Positions 6,958 through 14,227 of a stretch of DNA of 20,818 nucleotides are shown one piece after another. This stretch comes from Verrucomicrobiia bacterium (lineage in GTDB: Bacteria; Verrucomicrobiota; Verrucomicrobiia; JABWAM01). Where the stretch lies: the NCBI GenBank assembly GCA_013360985.1, contig JABWAM010000011.1, forward strand, positions 1-20,818, in the 5' to 3' direction. The notes under the pieces are model-generated. The model was not told the DNA's origin. It saw nothing but the letters and a program-made list of their open reading frames with translations, and did not search any database. A program made the translations under genes and the position numbers. The first letter of the stretch is position 1. Every line of letters starts with the position of its first letter.

Positions 6958-7968
6958 ATGAAGCGCGACGAAGCCATCCTACGCGTCCTCCTCGACGCCG
7001 ACCGCAATTTCATCGCGCCGATGGATCTCGCCGGACGCGCCGCGCTCGCGACGGAGGAACTCGACGCGCGCCTCGACGCCCTGCGGAAGCGCGGCTTCGA
7101 CTTCGAGCGTCATCCGATGCTCGGGATCCGCCTCGCCGAACTCCCCGAAGGATTGACGCCCGAAGAGATCGGCGCGCGTCTTCCGGCCGAACGGACCGTC
7201 GGACAGACGATCCATCTCCTCGCCGAGACGTCCTCCACCAACGACGCCGCCGCGCGCCTGGCCGAACAGGGCGCGACGGAAGGAACGCTGGTCTTCGCGG
7301 AAGCCCAAACGGCGGGACGCGGACGCCACGGGCGGATCTGGATCTCGCCTGCGGGAAAAGGGCTCTGGTTCACGCTCCTGCTGCGTCCGAAGCTGTCTCC
7401 CATCGCGGCCTCGCGGATCACGGTCATGACGGGCGTCGCCGTCGCGAACGCGCTCCGCCGCGCCACGGGGTTGCCGATCCGCATCAAGTGGCCGAACGAT
7501 CTTCTCTGCCGCGGAAGAAAACTCGCGGGGATCCTCACCGAATTGAAGATCGAGGGCGCGCGCCTCGTTCATGCGCTCGTCGGCGTCGGGGTGAACGTCA
7601 ACCTTGACCGGCGCGATTTTTCGAATGAGCTTCGCGACGCCGCCGGGTCGCTCAAGCTGGAAGCGGAGCGCGCGTTCTCCCGCGCGACGCTCGCCGCAGC
7701 GATCCTTCGCGAAATCGAAGCGAGACGGAATTGCCTCGACGACGCGAGTTTTCCCGCCATCGTCGAAGAATGGATCGCGCTCGACGAGACGTTGGGGAGG
7801 CAGATCTGCGTCCGGAGTCCGGATGGACGGCGGTTCGGCCAGGCGGCGGGGCTGGACCTCGACGGGGCGCTCCTGCTCCGCCTCGACGATGGACGGATCG
7901 AACGCGTGCACGGCGGCGATGTCTCCATCGAGCGCGCCTCAACGGGATCTTTCCCACTCCCAAAGTGA
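6958..7968 (+). CDS. birA: Biotin-[acetyl-CoA-carboxylase] ligase with N-terminal DNA-binding domain
   Basis: BirA activates biotin with ATP and attaches it to a lysine of the biotin carboxyl carrier protein, as needed for fatty acid synthesis. The 336-residue protein has an N-terminal segment (about 1-62) that reads as a winged helix, so it may also repress biotin genes. The catalytic domain holds TSSTNDAA (91-98), the biotin-binding loop GRGRHGR (120-126), KWPND (177-181) and KLAGIL (188-193). A small C-terminal domain (about 285-330) with beta-rich sequence matches the SH3-like cap. The start at 6958 is supported by full-length homology and by GGGG five bases before the ATG, one of the few plausible ribosome-binding sites in the window. 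It follows secA by 82 bases and precedes the pantothenate kinase gene, a pairing seen in other bacteria, where the two are sometimes fused. Confidence 0.95.
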   Translation: MKRDEAILRVLLDADRNFIAPMDLAGRAALATEELDARLDALRKRGFDFERHPMLGIRLAELPEGLTPEEIGARLPAERTVGQTIHLLAETSSTNDAAARLAEQGATEGTLVFAEAQTAGRGRHGRIWISPAGKGLWFTLLLRPKLSPIAASRITVMTGVAVANALRRATGLPIRIKWPNDLLCRGRKLAGILTELKIEGARLVHALVGVGVNVNLDRRDFSNELRDAAGSLKLEAERAFSRATLAAAILREIEARRNCLDDASFPAIVEEWIALDETLGRQICVRSPDGRRFGQAAGLDLDGALLLRLDDGRIERVHGGDVSIERASTGSFPLPK

Positions 7969-8151
7969 AATCTCTCCACGAAGGGCCTCGCCTTTCGCCT
8001 CATCCCAAGGCGGATGACGAAGCGCACGCTTCACAACTTGGATGTTGCGAAACATGCGGGCAGACATCATTTGTCCTTCCGCTCCCGCGAGTTTTCGCCC
8101 ATCCTTCGCGCGCCGCCGCGCGCTTCTTCTTATGGACCCCTTTTTCGTCAT
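7939..8151 (-). CDS. Doubtful small antisense ORF between birA and coaX
   Basis: A 70-codon frame starting MTKKGSIRRSARRRAKDGRK fills the 163-base gap between birA and coaX on the opposite strand, overlapping the end of birA by 30 bases and the start of coaX by 20. Its amino-acid make-up (basic start, then MFRNIQVVKRALRHPPWDE) looks more protein-like than a random shadow frame. It matches no family I know and has no ribosome-binding site. It may be a small gene, a decayed fragment or chance. Confidence 0.2.
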   Translation of the reverse strand: MTKKGSIRRSARRRAKDGRKLAGAEGQMMSARMFRNIQVVKRALRHPPWDEAKGEALRGEISLWEWERSR

Positions 8152-8917
8152 TGACGTCGGAAACACCCGCGCCAAGTGGGCGATCTCGAACAGGAAACGT
8201 ATCCTCAAAGAACACGAGTTCCCCACGGCGAAGTTCACGGAAATCCGAGGCCGAAAAATCCCGAAGCTCGATCTGCCCGATCACCCGCGCGGCGCGATCG
8301 TTTCCTGCGTGGCGCCCGCGGCGCTTCCGGGGATCAGGGCCTGTCTGCGCAGCCTCGGCATCGCGCGCCCCCTCCTCGTCTCCGCGAAGCTCGACCTCGG
8401 GATCGGCGTAAAAGTCGCCGCGCCGGAAAAAGTCGGCGCGGATCGCCTCGCAAATACAGTCGCCGTCGCGCATCTCTACGGCGCGCCGGCGGTCGTCGTG
8501 GACTTCGGGACGGCGGTGACCTTCGACGTCCTCTCGGCCCGGAAGGAATATCTGGGCGGGGCGATCGCGCCCGGAGTGTGCGCGATGACCGATTGCCTCC
8601 ACGAGCGCGCGGCGCTCCTGCCGCGGATCACGCTCGCCGAGCCGCGGTCGCCCATCGGCAACGATACGCTCTCCGCGATGCGCGTCGGCGCGGTCCTCGG
8701 CACTCGCGGACTGATCCGAGGCATCCTTGAAGCGATTTCAAAAAAGCTGAAGAAACCTCTCGGCCGCGGAGGGTTGAGGGTCGTGGCGACGGGAGGCGAC
8801 GCGACGCTCATCGCGCGGGGTCTTCGGGAAATCACCGAGATCGCTCCGCGCCTGACGCTCGATGGCCTGCGCCTCCTCTACGCGCGCAACGCGATGGGGG
8901 ACGACCGCATCCGGTGA
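8132..8917 (+). CDS. coaX: Type III pantothenate kinase
   Basis: CoaX catalyses the first committed step of coenzyme A synthesis, ATP-dependent phosphorylation of pantothenate, and is not inhibited by CoA in the way the CoaA type is. The 261-residue protein shows the family motifs: the phosphate loop VIDVGNTRAKWA (6-17), GADRLAN (102-108) with the catalytic aspartate, VDFGTAVTFDV (123-133), YLGGAIAPGV (140-149) and VVATGGDA (217-224), all typical of the actin-like kinase fold. The frame is open to 8042, but homology begins at MDPFFVIDVGN, so the ATG at 8132 is chosen. No Shine-Dalgarno sequence is visible. It lies 163 bases after birA and faces the rnd gene tail to tail across 43 bases. The PanD gene for the beta-alanine half of pantothenate lies about 5 kb away on the other strand. 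Confidence 0.95.
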   Translation: MDPFFVIDVGNTRAKWAISNRKRILKEHEFPTAKFTEIRGRKIPKLDLPDHPRGAIVSCVAPAALPGIRACLRSLGIARPLLVSAKLDLGIGVKVAAPEKVGADRLANTVAVAHLYGAPAVVVDFGTAVTFDVLSARKEYLGGAIAPGVCAMTDCLHERAALLPRITLAEPRSPIGNDTLSAMRVGAVLGTRGLIRGILEAISKKLKKPLGRGGLRVVATGGDATLIARGLREITEIAPRLTLDGLRLLYARNAMGDDRIR

Positions 8918-8960
8918 CTCTTTCGATTTCGGGATTTTTCTTCCGCGATCCTTTTCTCCA

Positions 8961-10172
8961 TCACCGACGATCGGCGCGCGGCCTGCGCTTCGGCGGGAGG
9001 GGATGCCCGGGGCCGCACGCGCGAAGAAACGACGGGCCGAAGAGTTCGGTCTGCCAGGGAAGCCAGCGTTCCACTTTCGCGAAATCGTCGAGCGACCGCG
9101 GGTCCACGCGGCAAACGCTCTCCAGCATCGCGTTCGGCGCGAGGATCGAGGGGTCGAGCCGCAGATCTTCCGCGATCGTCCCGCGCGCGGCCTTCAGCCG
9201 TTCCAAGCGCGGGCCGAAGTGCGGATCGAATGGAGGCCGCGGCGGGTGAATATGCGGCGGCGGATAATCGGCCGGCGACAGCGCCCAGACGCGTTCGAGG
9301 GCGGCGCGGAGCGTCTTCCAACGGCGCGGCGGCCAGCGGCGCGGGAGTTGCGGCGCCGTTCCCAAGTCGCCGCGCGGGTGGGCCGCCGCCCACTCCGCGA
9401 GCTCGAGGAGACGGGCATTTAGGAGAACCATGAAAACGGGGCGGTCCCATCCTTCGGCTTCCTTTTCGCGCCATTGCCAGAGTTCGCGAAGCGCAGCGAG
9501 GGCGAAGGCGTCGAGTTTGGCGGCGCCGCGGATCCTCCAGGGATCCTCCCTTCCGTTCGGCGCCTGCTCGGAAAGCTGGATGAGCTGCGCGCATTGTTGG
9601 CGGTGCCACTCCACGCGGCCGAGCGCGGCAAGTTCGGCGCGGATTTCGCGCGCGACGATCGGCAGCCAATGGACGTCGCCGATCGCGTAGCGGACGAGGC
9701 GCGGCGGGAGAGGGCGCTGCGACCAATCGGCTTTTTGTGCGCCGTGATCGAGCTCGACATTCGCGTAACGCTTGGCGAGCGCGTCGAAACCCACGGCGGA
9801 ATGCGCCGCGAAGCGGGCGGCGAGCATCGTGTCGAAGATCGCCGTGGGCCGAAAGGCGAAGTCCTGCGCCATCCGGCGCAAGTCGTAATCGGCGCCGTGC
9901 ATTACGAGGGTTTTGCCCGCGAGCGCGCGGAAGATCGGCGAGAGGTCGCTCCCCGCGAGCGGATCCACCAGAAATTCCTGGAGGGACGTCCCCTGTCCGT
10001 CGGAGATCCCGATCTGAAGGAGGCACGTTTTCTCCCGGTAATGGTGGAGGCTGTCGGCCTCGAGATCGAGGCAGACCTCCGCCGCGGCAGCCGCGGCGTC
10101 GGCGATGCGCGCGATCTCTTCGCGGCCTCGCGCGAGGGGAACGGAATCGAAGGACATCGGAGGTGAGTTCAT
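8961..10172 (-). CDS. rnd: Ribonuclease D with two HRDC domains
   Basis: This is a 3'-to-5' exoribonuclease of the DEDDy family that trims tRNA and other stable RNA precursors. The exonuclease domain shows motif I DLEAD (D36, E38), motif II in VMHGADYDLRRM (D97), IFDTMLAARF (112-121), and motif III YAIGDVHWL with Y162 and D166, so all catalytic metal ligands are present. An HRDC domain follows (about 218-290). A second HRDC-like segment, IAEDLRLDPSILAPNAMLES (about 355-374), gives the E. coli-like architecture; the total of 403 residues is slightly long. The ATG at 10172 lies five bases beyond the recJ stop codon. An internal ATG five codons later is an alternative start. It is the last gene of the panD-thrB-recJ operon. 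Confidence 0.92.
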   Translation of the reverse strand: MNSPPMSFDSVPLARGREEIARIADAAAAAAEVCLDLEADSLHHYREKTCLLQIGISDGQGTSLQEFLVDPLAGSDLSPIFRALAGKTLVMHGADYDLRRMAQDFAFRPTAIFDTMLAARFAAHSAVGFDALAKRYANVELDHGAQKADWSQRPLPPRLVRYAIGDVHWLPIVAREIRAELAALGRVEWHRQQCAQLIQLSEQAPNGREDPWRIRGAAKLDAFALAALRELWQWREKEAEGWDRPVFMVLLNARLLELAEWAAAHPRGDLGTAPQLPRRWPPRRWKTLRAALERVWALSPADYPPPHIHPPRPPFDPHFGPRLERLKAARGTIAEDLRLDPSILAPNAMLESVCRVDPRSLDDFAKVERWLPWQTELFGPSFLRACGPGHPLPPKRRPRADRR

Positions 10173-10177
10173 AAAAT

Positions 10178-11947
10178 TCAGGCGGCGCGCGACATCTCGA
10201 GAACCTGCGCCTGCGCGCTCACGCGTCCCTGGTATTCGTTGCGTTGCGGTTCAAAAAGGAGGTCGAGGCGGTCTCCCTCTTTCACGGGCGCGTCTCCCCG
10301 TCCGAAGGCGATCGCCTCGAGCGCGGCTTCACCCTGGCGCACGCGGAACTTGAGGTGTTCGCCGTTTCGCCCCACGGATCGAGGCGCCCCTTCCACCTCG
10401 ACGCCGCGCGCGGCGAAGACCGGACGCGGGTTCCCGCAGCCGCACGGCTCGATCTTTTCGAGCGCGGAAACCAGATCGAGCGTCATGTCGGCGAGACGGA
10501 CCTCCGCGTCGGCGCGGCTCCTTCGGCGCGGTCGTCCCTCGCGGAAAAGAGGGTGTCCGCGGGCGAACTCTTGCAGCGCCTCTCGCCATGCCGCCAAGCA
10601 ATCGGAACGCAGGCTGACGCCGGCCGCCATGGCATGGCCGCCTCCGCCCGCGAGATGCGCGCGCGTGGCGCTCAACGCGGCGGCGAGATCGAATCCCTCG
10701 ATGCCGCGGCCGCTGCCTTTGGCGACCTCCTTTTCGCCGAGGGCGACCACGAAGGCGGGGAGATGAAACTCGCGCACGAGGCGCGAGGCCACGATCCCCA
10801 CGACGCCCTCATGCCAGCCGGGGCGGCCGACCACAAGGACGCGCGTCGCGGGCTCCTGGAACTGCGCCTCCGCTTCCTCCCGAGCCTCTCGATGAACGCG
10901 CTGCTCTTCGGCCTGACGCTCGCGGTTCGTGGCGTCGAGCCGAGCGGAAATCGTCTCCGCTTCCTCTTCGTCTTCCGTGAGGAGCAAATCGAGCGCGGCG
11001 ACCGCCGATTCGAGGCGGCCGGCGGCGTTCAGCCTCGGCCCGAGACGGAACCCGCAATCGGTCGCGGTCGGCGCGTTCTTCACGCCGGCAACCTTCATCA
11101 GCGCGCGAAGCCCGGCGTGGCGCGTCGCGGCCATCTGTCGAAGGCCGTGCTGCGTGAGGAGGCGGTTCTCGCGAGTGAGCGGCGCCAAATCGGACACCGT
11201 CGCGAGCGCCACGAGGTCGAGCATCGTCCGGAGATCCACCCCGGCTGCCGCGGCATGCCCCTCTTGACGGAGGCGTTTGAGCAGGGCGTGGGCGCACTTA
11301 AAAACCAAACCGGCCGTACAAAACTCGGTGACCGCCTCTCTATCGGGCGCCCCCTCGCCCCCGCGCAGCTTGTAGTTCACGAGAGCGTTCGCTTCCGCGC
11401 GGCAGATCGGCTCGTGATGATCGAGAATGACCACATCCACGCCGCGCGCGCGGAGGGCGGCGACTTCGGCGCGCGAGTTCGTCCCGCAATCGAGCACGAG
11501 CATGAGGTCGGGCGCGCCTTCGGCGAGACAGCGCGCGAGCGAGGCCTCTCCGAGCCCATACCCTTCGTCGAAACGGTCGGGGAGAAAGAGGCGCACGCGC
11601 GAGCACCCGAGCGCCCGCAGGAGACGCGCCGCAATCGCGGTGGAACACACGCCATCCACGTCGTAATCGCCGTAGATCACCACGGCCTCGTCCTGTTTCA
11701 CGGCGCGCGCGAGGCGGGCCGCGGCAGCCTCCATCCCGGAAATACTCAAAGGATCGTCGAGGTCTTTGAGTTGCGGGGCGAGATAGCGCCGCGCTTCCTC
11801 CGCGCTGGAGATGCCGCGATTCAGGATCGTTTGCGCGGCAAGCGGAGGGATCTCGAGCGCGGCGGCGAGCGCGGCGACCTCCGTTTCGCGCGACGGGGCG
11901 ATCTCCCAGCGGGAGGCCGCGGCCTTGGAGGATCGCCGCGGTCTCAC
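10178..11947 (-). CDS. recJ: Single-stranded-DNA-specific exonuclease RecJ
   Basis: RecJ degrades single-stranded DNA from the 5' end in RecF-pathway recombination, mismatch repair and base excision repair. The 589-residue protein has the DHH phosphoesterase motifs: VVIYGDYDVDGVCST (89-103, D94/D96/D98), LVLDCGTN (150-157), VILDHHEP (173-180) and PRLNAAGR (304-311). The DHHA1 part follows with WHEGVVGIVASRL (378-390), KGSGRGIEGFDL (410-421) and AGGGGHAMAAG (433-443). The OB-fold end includes EPCGCGNPRPVF (500-511), where most relatives have PFGxGNP. The start codon is GTG (11945-11947), overlapping the upstream stop codon in a GTGA arrangement, which implies translational coupling to the preceding secreted protein. 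rnd follows after five bases. Confidence 0.96.
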   Translation of the reverse strand: MRPRRSSKAAASRWEIAPSRETEVAALAAALEIPPLAAQTILNRGISSAEEARRYLAPQLKDLDDPLSISGMEAAAARLARAVKQDEAVVIYGDYDVDGVCSTAIAARLLRALGCSRVRLFLPDRFDEGYGLGEASLARCLAEGAPDLMLVLDCGTNSRAEVAALRARGVDVVILDHHEPICRAEANALVNYKLRGGEGAPDREAVTEFCTAGLVFKCAHALLKRLRQEGHAAAAGVDLRTMLDLVALATVSDLAPLTRENRLLTQHGLRQMAATRHAGLRALMKVAGVKNAPTATDCGFRLGPRLNAAGRLESAVAALDLLLTEDEEEAETISARLDATNRERQAEEQRVHREAREEAEAQFQEPATRVLVVGRPGWHEGVVGIVASRLVREFHLPAFVVALGEKEVAKGSGRGIEGFDLAAALSATRAHLAGGGGHAMAAGVSLRSDCLAAWREALQEFARGHPLFREGRPRRRSRADAEVRLADMTLDLVSALEKIEPCGCGNPRPVFAARGVEVEGAPRSVGRNGEHLKFRVRQGEAALEAIAFGRGDAPVKEGDRLDLLFEPQRNEYQGRVSAQAQVLEMSRAA

Positions 11948-12888
11948 GGTTTGGTCGGCTGCGCTTCGGCAATCACGCGCCGGATTTCCGCGATGATCGC
12001 CTCGCTATGATCGGAACGCGGATTTTCACGCAGGGCGCGCACCATGACGTCCACCCCTTGGCGCGCGCGGCCCATCGCGGCGAAGTCTTTGCCCGCCTGC
12101 CACATCACCCAGGCGCGACGGTTGCGAAGCCACTCCTGTTTTTTCACCGCGAGCGGCTCGCGGTTCATGGCGTCCTCTTCGAGTTTGAGGTTCGTTTCCC
12201 ATTCGGCGAAAAGCCGCGCATCGCGCCGCGCGCGGAGCGCGCCGATCACGTTGCTCCGGTGGACTTGCGGCAGGTCGCCGAGATTGGCCGTTTCCCAGTT
12301 CGCGAGGCCCGTGACGAACCGTTCCGCGCCCGCCGCCTTGACGAACGGGCTTTCGACGAGATTTTTCTTGAGGAGATCTTGTCCGGCGATTTTGCGGAAG
12401 CGTTCGCCGTCCTGGGGAAACGCCGCGAGCCACTCCAAGGTTCCTTTCATCGCGAGATCATCCTCTCCCACGCGTTTCATGAGGGTCAGGACGAGATAGC
12501 GCACATGAAGGCGCAGCGCGGCGAGGAATTCTTCCTCGCGGAAAACCGCCCGATTCTTCTCCTCCCACGCCTTCGCGGCGGGGCGTTCGCGCTTGTCGCC
12601 CTCGAACTTCGCCGCGGCATAGGCGTCTTTGTAGGCGCTCACGAGAGCCGGATCATTGGCCAGATCGCTATTCCACCGTCGCGCGAGCAGTTCCGTTTCG
12701 GAAACGAGACTCTTCTTCCGCTCCGCCTCGGTCTGGGAGAGAAAGGTCTCTACGTCCTTGAAATCCGCGGGACCGGCGGAAGGCGGCGCCTGAGCAAATG
12801 CCGACCCAGCGACCGCCAGGGCAAGCCCGAGGGCGCCGCGCGGCGCGCGCGCGAAGGACGACGTGCGCATCATTCTTTTGACGTTCAT
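11944..12888 (-). CDS. Conserved-looking secreted hypothetical protein
   Basis: I cannot name this 314-residue protein. It begins with a clear Sec signal peptide: MNVKRMMRTSSFAR, a hydrophobic core GALGLALAVAGSAFA (18-32), and a likely cleavage site after AFA before QAPPS. The mature part is strongly helical and charged, rich in tryptophan, arginine and glutamate. It ends with VMVRALRENPRSDHSEAII, which resembles the last helices of a helical-repeat (TPR-like) protein, though no repeat could be counted confidently. The frame is open far upstream to 13215, but the ATG at 12888 is preferred because it starts the signal peptide and overlaps the thrB stop codon as ATGA. GAGGG sits immediately before it, too close to be ideal. 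Its 3' end overlaps recJ by four bases. An exported protein coupled between thrB and recJ is unexpected. Confidence 0.75.
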   Translation of the reverse strand: MNVKRMMRTSSFARAPRGALGLALAVAGSAFAQAPPSAGPADFKDVETFLSQTEAERKKSLVSETELLARRWNSDLANDPALVSAYKDAYAAAKFEGDKRERPAAKAWEEKNRAVFREEEFLAALRLHVRYLVLTLMKRVGEDDLAMKGTLEWLAAFPQDGERFRKIAGQDLLKKNLVESPFVKAAGAERFVTGLANWETANLGDLPQVHRSNVIGALRARRDARLFAEWETNLKLEEDAMNREPLAVKKQEWLRNRRAWVMWQAGKDFAAMGRARQGVDVMVRALRENPRSDHSEAIIAEIRRVIAEAQPTKP

Positions 12889-13760
12889 CCCTCGATGCGC
12901 ATCCCTTTCGGATCCGCCGCGAGAATGAGCACGCGGCAGCGCGCCCGCGACTTCGCGAAGACGCGCGCCATGGCGCGTCCGACCTCTCGCGGGCGGTCGC
13001 GAGTGATCGCCATGATCGTAGAGCCGCTGCCGCTGAGCCAGCCGCCGTAGGCGCCTTCGGCGCGCGCCGCGTCGAGAGCGGGATAGAGTTGCGGGACGAG
13101 CTTCGCGCGATACGGTTGGTGCAGACGGTCCTCGAGGAGGCGACCGAACCCTCGAAAATCCCCCTGGCTCGCCAGCGCGATCATGAGGGCGACGCGGCTG
13201 AGGTTGTGCACGCAATCGGCCAGAGGCGCCGAGGCGGGCAGAATTTTCCGCGCGCGGCGGGTCTCCATCTCGAAGTCGGGGATCGCGGCGACGAACCGCA
13301 GCGAAGGCGGCGCCTTGAATGTCCGGTGCATCACCCGCCCGTCCACCACGCCGGCCGCAGCGATCCCCCCAAATACGGCGGGCGCCGCGTTGTCGGGGTG
13401 TCCTTCGAGATCGGAGACCAGATCGAGAAGCTCCGCGCGGCCGAGCGGGCTTCCCAGGAGATGGTTCAACCCCGCGGCGACGCCGAGGCGGACCGTCACG
13501 CTGCTCCCGAGCCCGCGGGAGGCCGGGACGTCTCCGCGGATGCGCGCCGAAAAGCCGCGTTCATGCACGGCGGCTTTGCGAAAAAAGGCTCGCGCGGCGG
13601 CGGCGGCCATCGGGCTCGAAGGCGCATCCTTCGCGCAGCGCTGGTCGTGCAAGCGCACCTCGACGCAATTGTAAAGGCGCAGGGCGACTCCCAGCGTGTC
13701 GAATCCGGGGCCCATGTTCCCGGAGGTGGCGGGAACATGAACGCGGGCGACGGATTTCAT
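12885..13760 (-). CDS. thrB: Homoserine kinase
   Basis: ThrB phosphorylates L-homoserine to O-phosphohomoserine, the substrate of threonine synthase. The 291-residue protein is a GHMP-superfamily kinase. It has the N-terminal motif VPATSGNMGPGFDTLGVAL (9-27), the ATP-binding loop VPASRGLGSSVTVRLGVAAG (78-97, with GLGSS at 83-87), EGHPDNAAPAVFGG (119-132) with the family's HPDN signature, and the C-terminal GGWLSGSGSTIMAI motif. VPATSANLGPGFD is the more usual form of the first motif, so G14 replaces an alanine. The length matches the family. It starts 13 bases after panD and ends in a four-base ATGA overlap with the next gene. No threonine synthase or homoserine dehydrogenase gene is in the window. 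Confidence 0.93.
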   Translation of the reverse strand: MKSVARVHVPATSGNMGPGFDTLGVALRLYNCVEVRLHDQRCAKDAPSSPMAAAAARAFFRKAAVHERGFSARIRGDVPASRGLGSSVTVRLGVAAGLNHLLGSPLGRAELLDLVSDLEGHPDNAAPAVFGGIAAAGVVDGRVMHRTFKAPPSLRFVAAIPDFEMETRRARKILPASAPLADCVHNLSRVALMIALASQGDFRGFGRLLEDRLHQPYRAKLVPQLYPALDAARAEGAYGGWLSGSGSTIMAITRDRPREVGRAMARVFAKSRARCRVLILAADPKGMRIEG

Positions 13761-13773
13761 GGCGCGGTTCGCT

Positions 13774-14127
13774 TCAGCCCCGGGGCAGGCGATTACCTTC
13801 CTGGAGCGTGGCCTTGCGCGGCTCGTGGCTTGCCGCCTCTTTCGCAGGGAGATCGGCGAAGGTCATGATGGTCACCAAATCGCCTTTCTTGCCGAGGAGC
13901 GCCGCGCCTCCATTCAAAACGATCTCGCCTTTGCCGCGCGCGCCGGGGATCGCATAGGTCTCGAATCGTTCTCCGTTGGCCATGTTCCCGACGAGGACTT
14001 TCTCGTAAGGCAAAATTCCGACCGCTTCCATCAAGTCGCTGGAGATGGTGAGGCTCCCCTCGTAGTTGACGTCGCCGCCCGTAACGCGGGCGCGATGAAG
14101 CTTGGATTTTAAAAGGCGGACGATCAT
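13774..14127 (-). CDS. panD: Aspartate 1-decarboxylase precursor
   Basis: PanD removes the alpha-carboxyl group of aspartate to make beta-alanine for pantothenate. It is made as a proenzyme that cleaves itself between Gly24 and Ser25, leaving a pyruvoyl group on the new N-terminal serine. Here residues 22-25 read YEGS, with the cleavage site intact, and the catalytic set K9, H11, R54 and Y58 falls at the E. coli numbers (KSKLHRARVT, RFETYAI). The total is 117 residues, slightly short of the E. coli length of 126. The frame extends upstream to 14244, but the ATG at 14127 aligns with the family start. It is the first gene of the panD-thrB-hypothetical-recJ-rnd operon. The promoter should lie in the 100 bases shared with the divergent gene at 14228; no strong -35/-10 pair stands out. 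Confidence 0.95.
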   Translation of the reverse strand: MIVRLLKSKLHRARVTGGDVNYEGSLTISSDLMEAVGILPYEKVLVGNMANGERFETYAIPGARGKGEIVLNGGAALLGKKGDLVTIMTFADLPAKEAASHEPRKATLQEGNRLPRG

Positions 14128-14227
14128 GGCAATTTCGCACGGTATCATTCGCCTCGCGCGCTTCAAGCCCGAACGCGACAGCCGTCGGTTTTCTTGATCT
14201 GCCGAGTGAGACGGGACATCCTCCGTC
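14128..14227. promoter_or_regulatory. Divergent intergenic promoter region between panD and a Gfo/Idh gene
   Basis: These 100 bases separate two head-to-head genes and must hold at least the panD operon promoter. On the minus strand a TGATAC hexamer lies close upstream of panD, with TTGAAG further up, but the spacing between them is too short for a standard sigma-70 site. No operator palindrome or ribosome-binding site stands out. Confidence 0.4.

Noticed and set aside
4605..7013. 802-codon reverse frame opposite secA
   Set aside because: It lies entirely across secA and birA, which have unmistakable motifs. Long antisense frames are common opposite GC-rich genes with strong third-position bias.
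10244..12010. 588-codon plus-strand frame opposite recJ
   Set aside because: It mirrors recJ codon by codon and has a composition typical of antisense frames; recJ has all DHH motifs.
12889..13215. N-terminal extension of the secreted hypothetical protein
   Set aside because: The extension lies inside thrB, is arginine-rich like a shadow frame, and would place the signal peptide internally.
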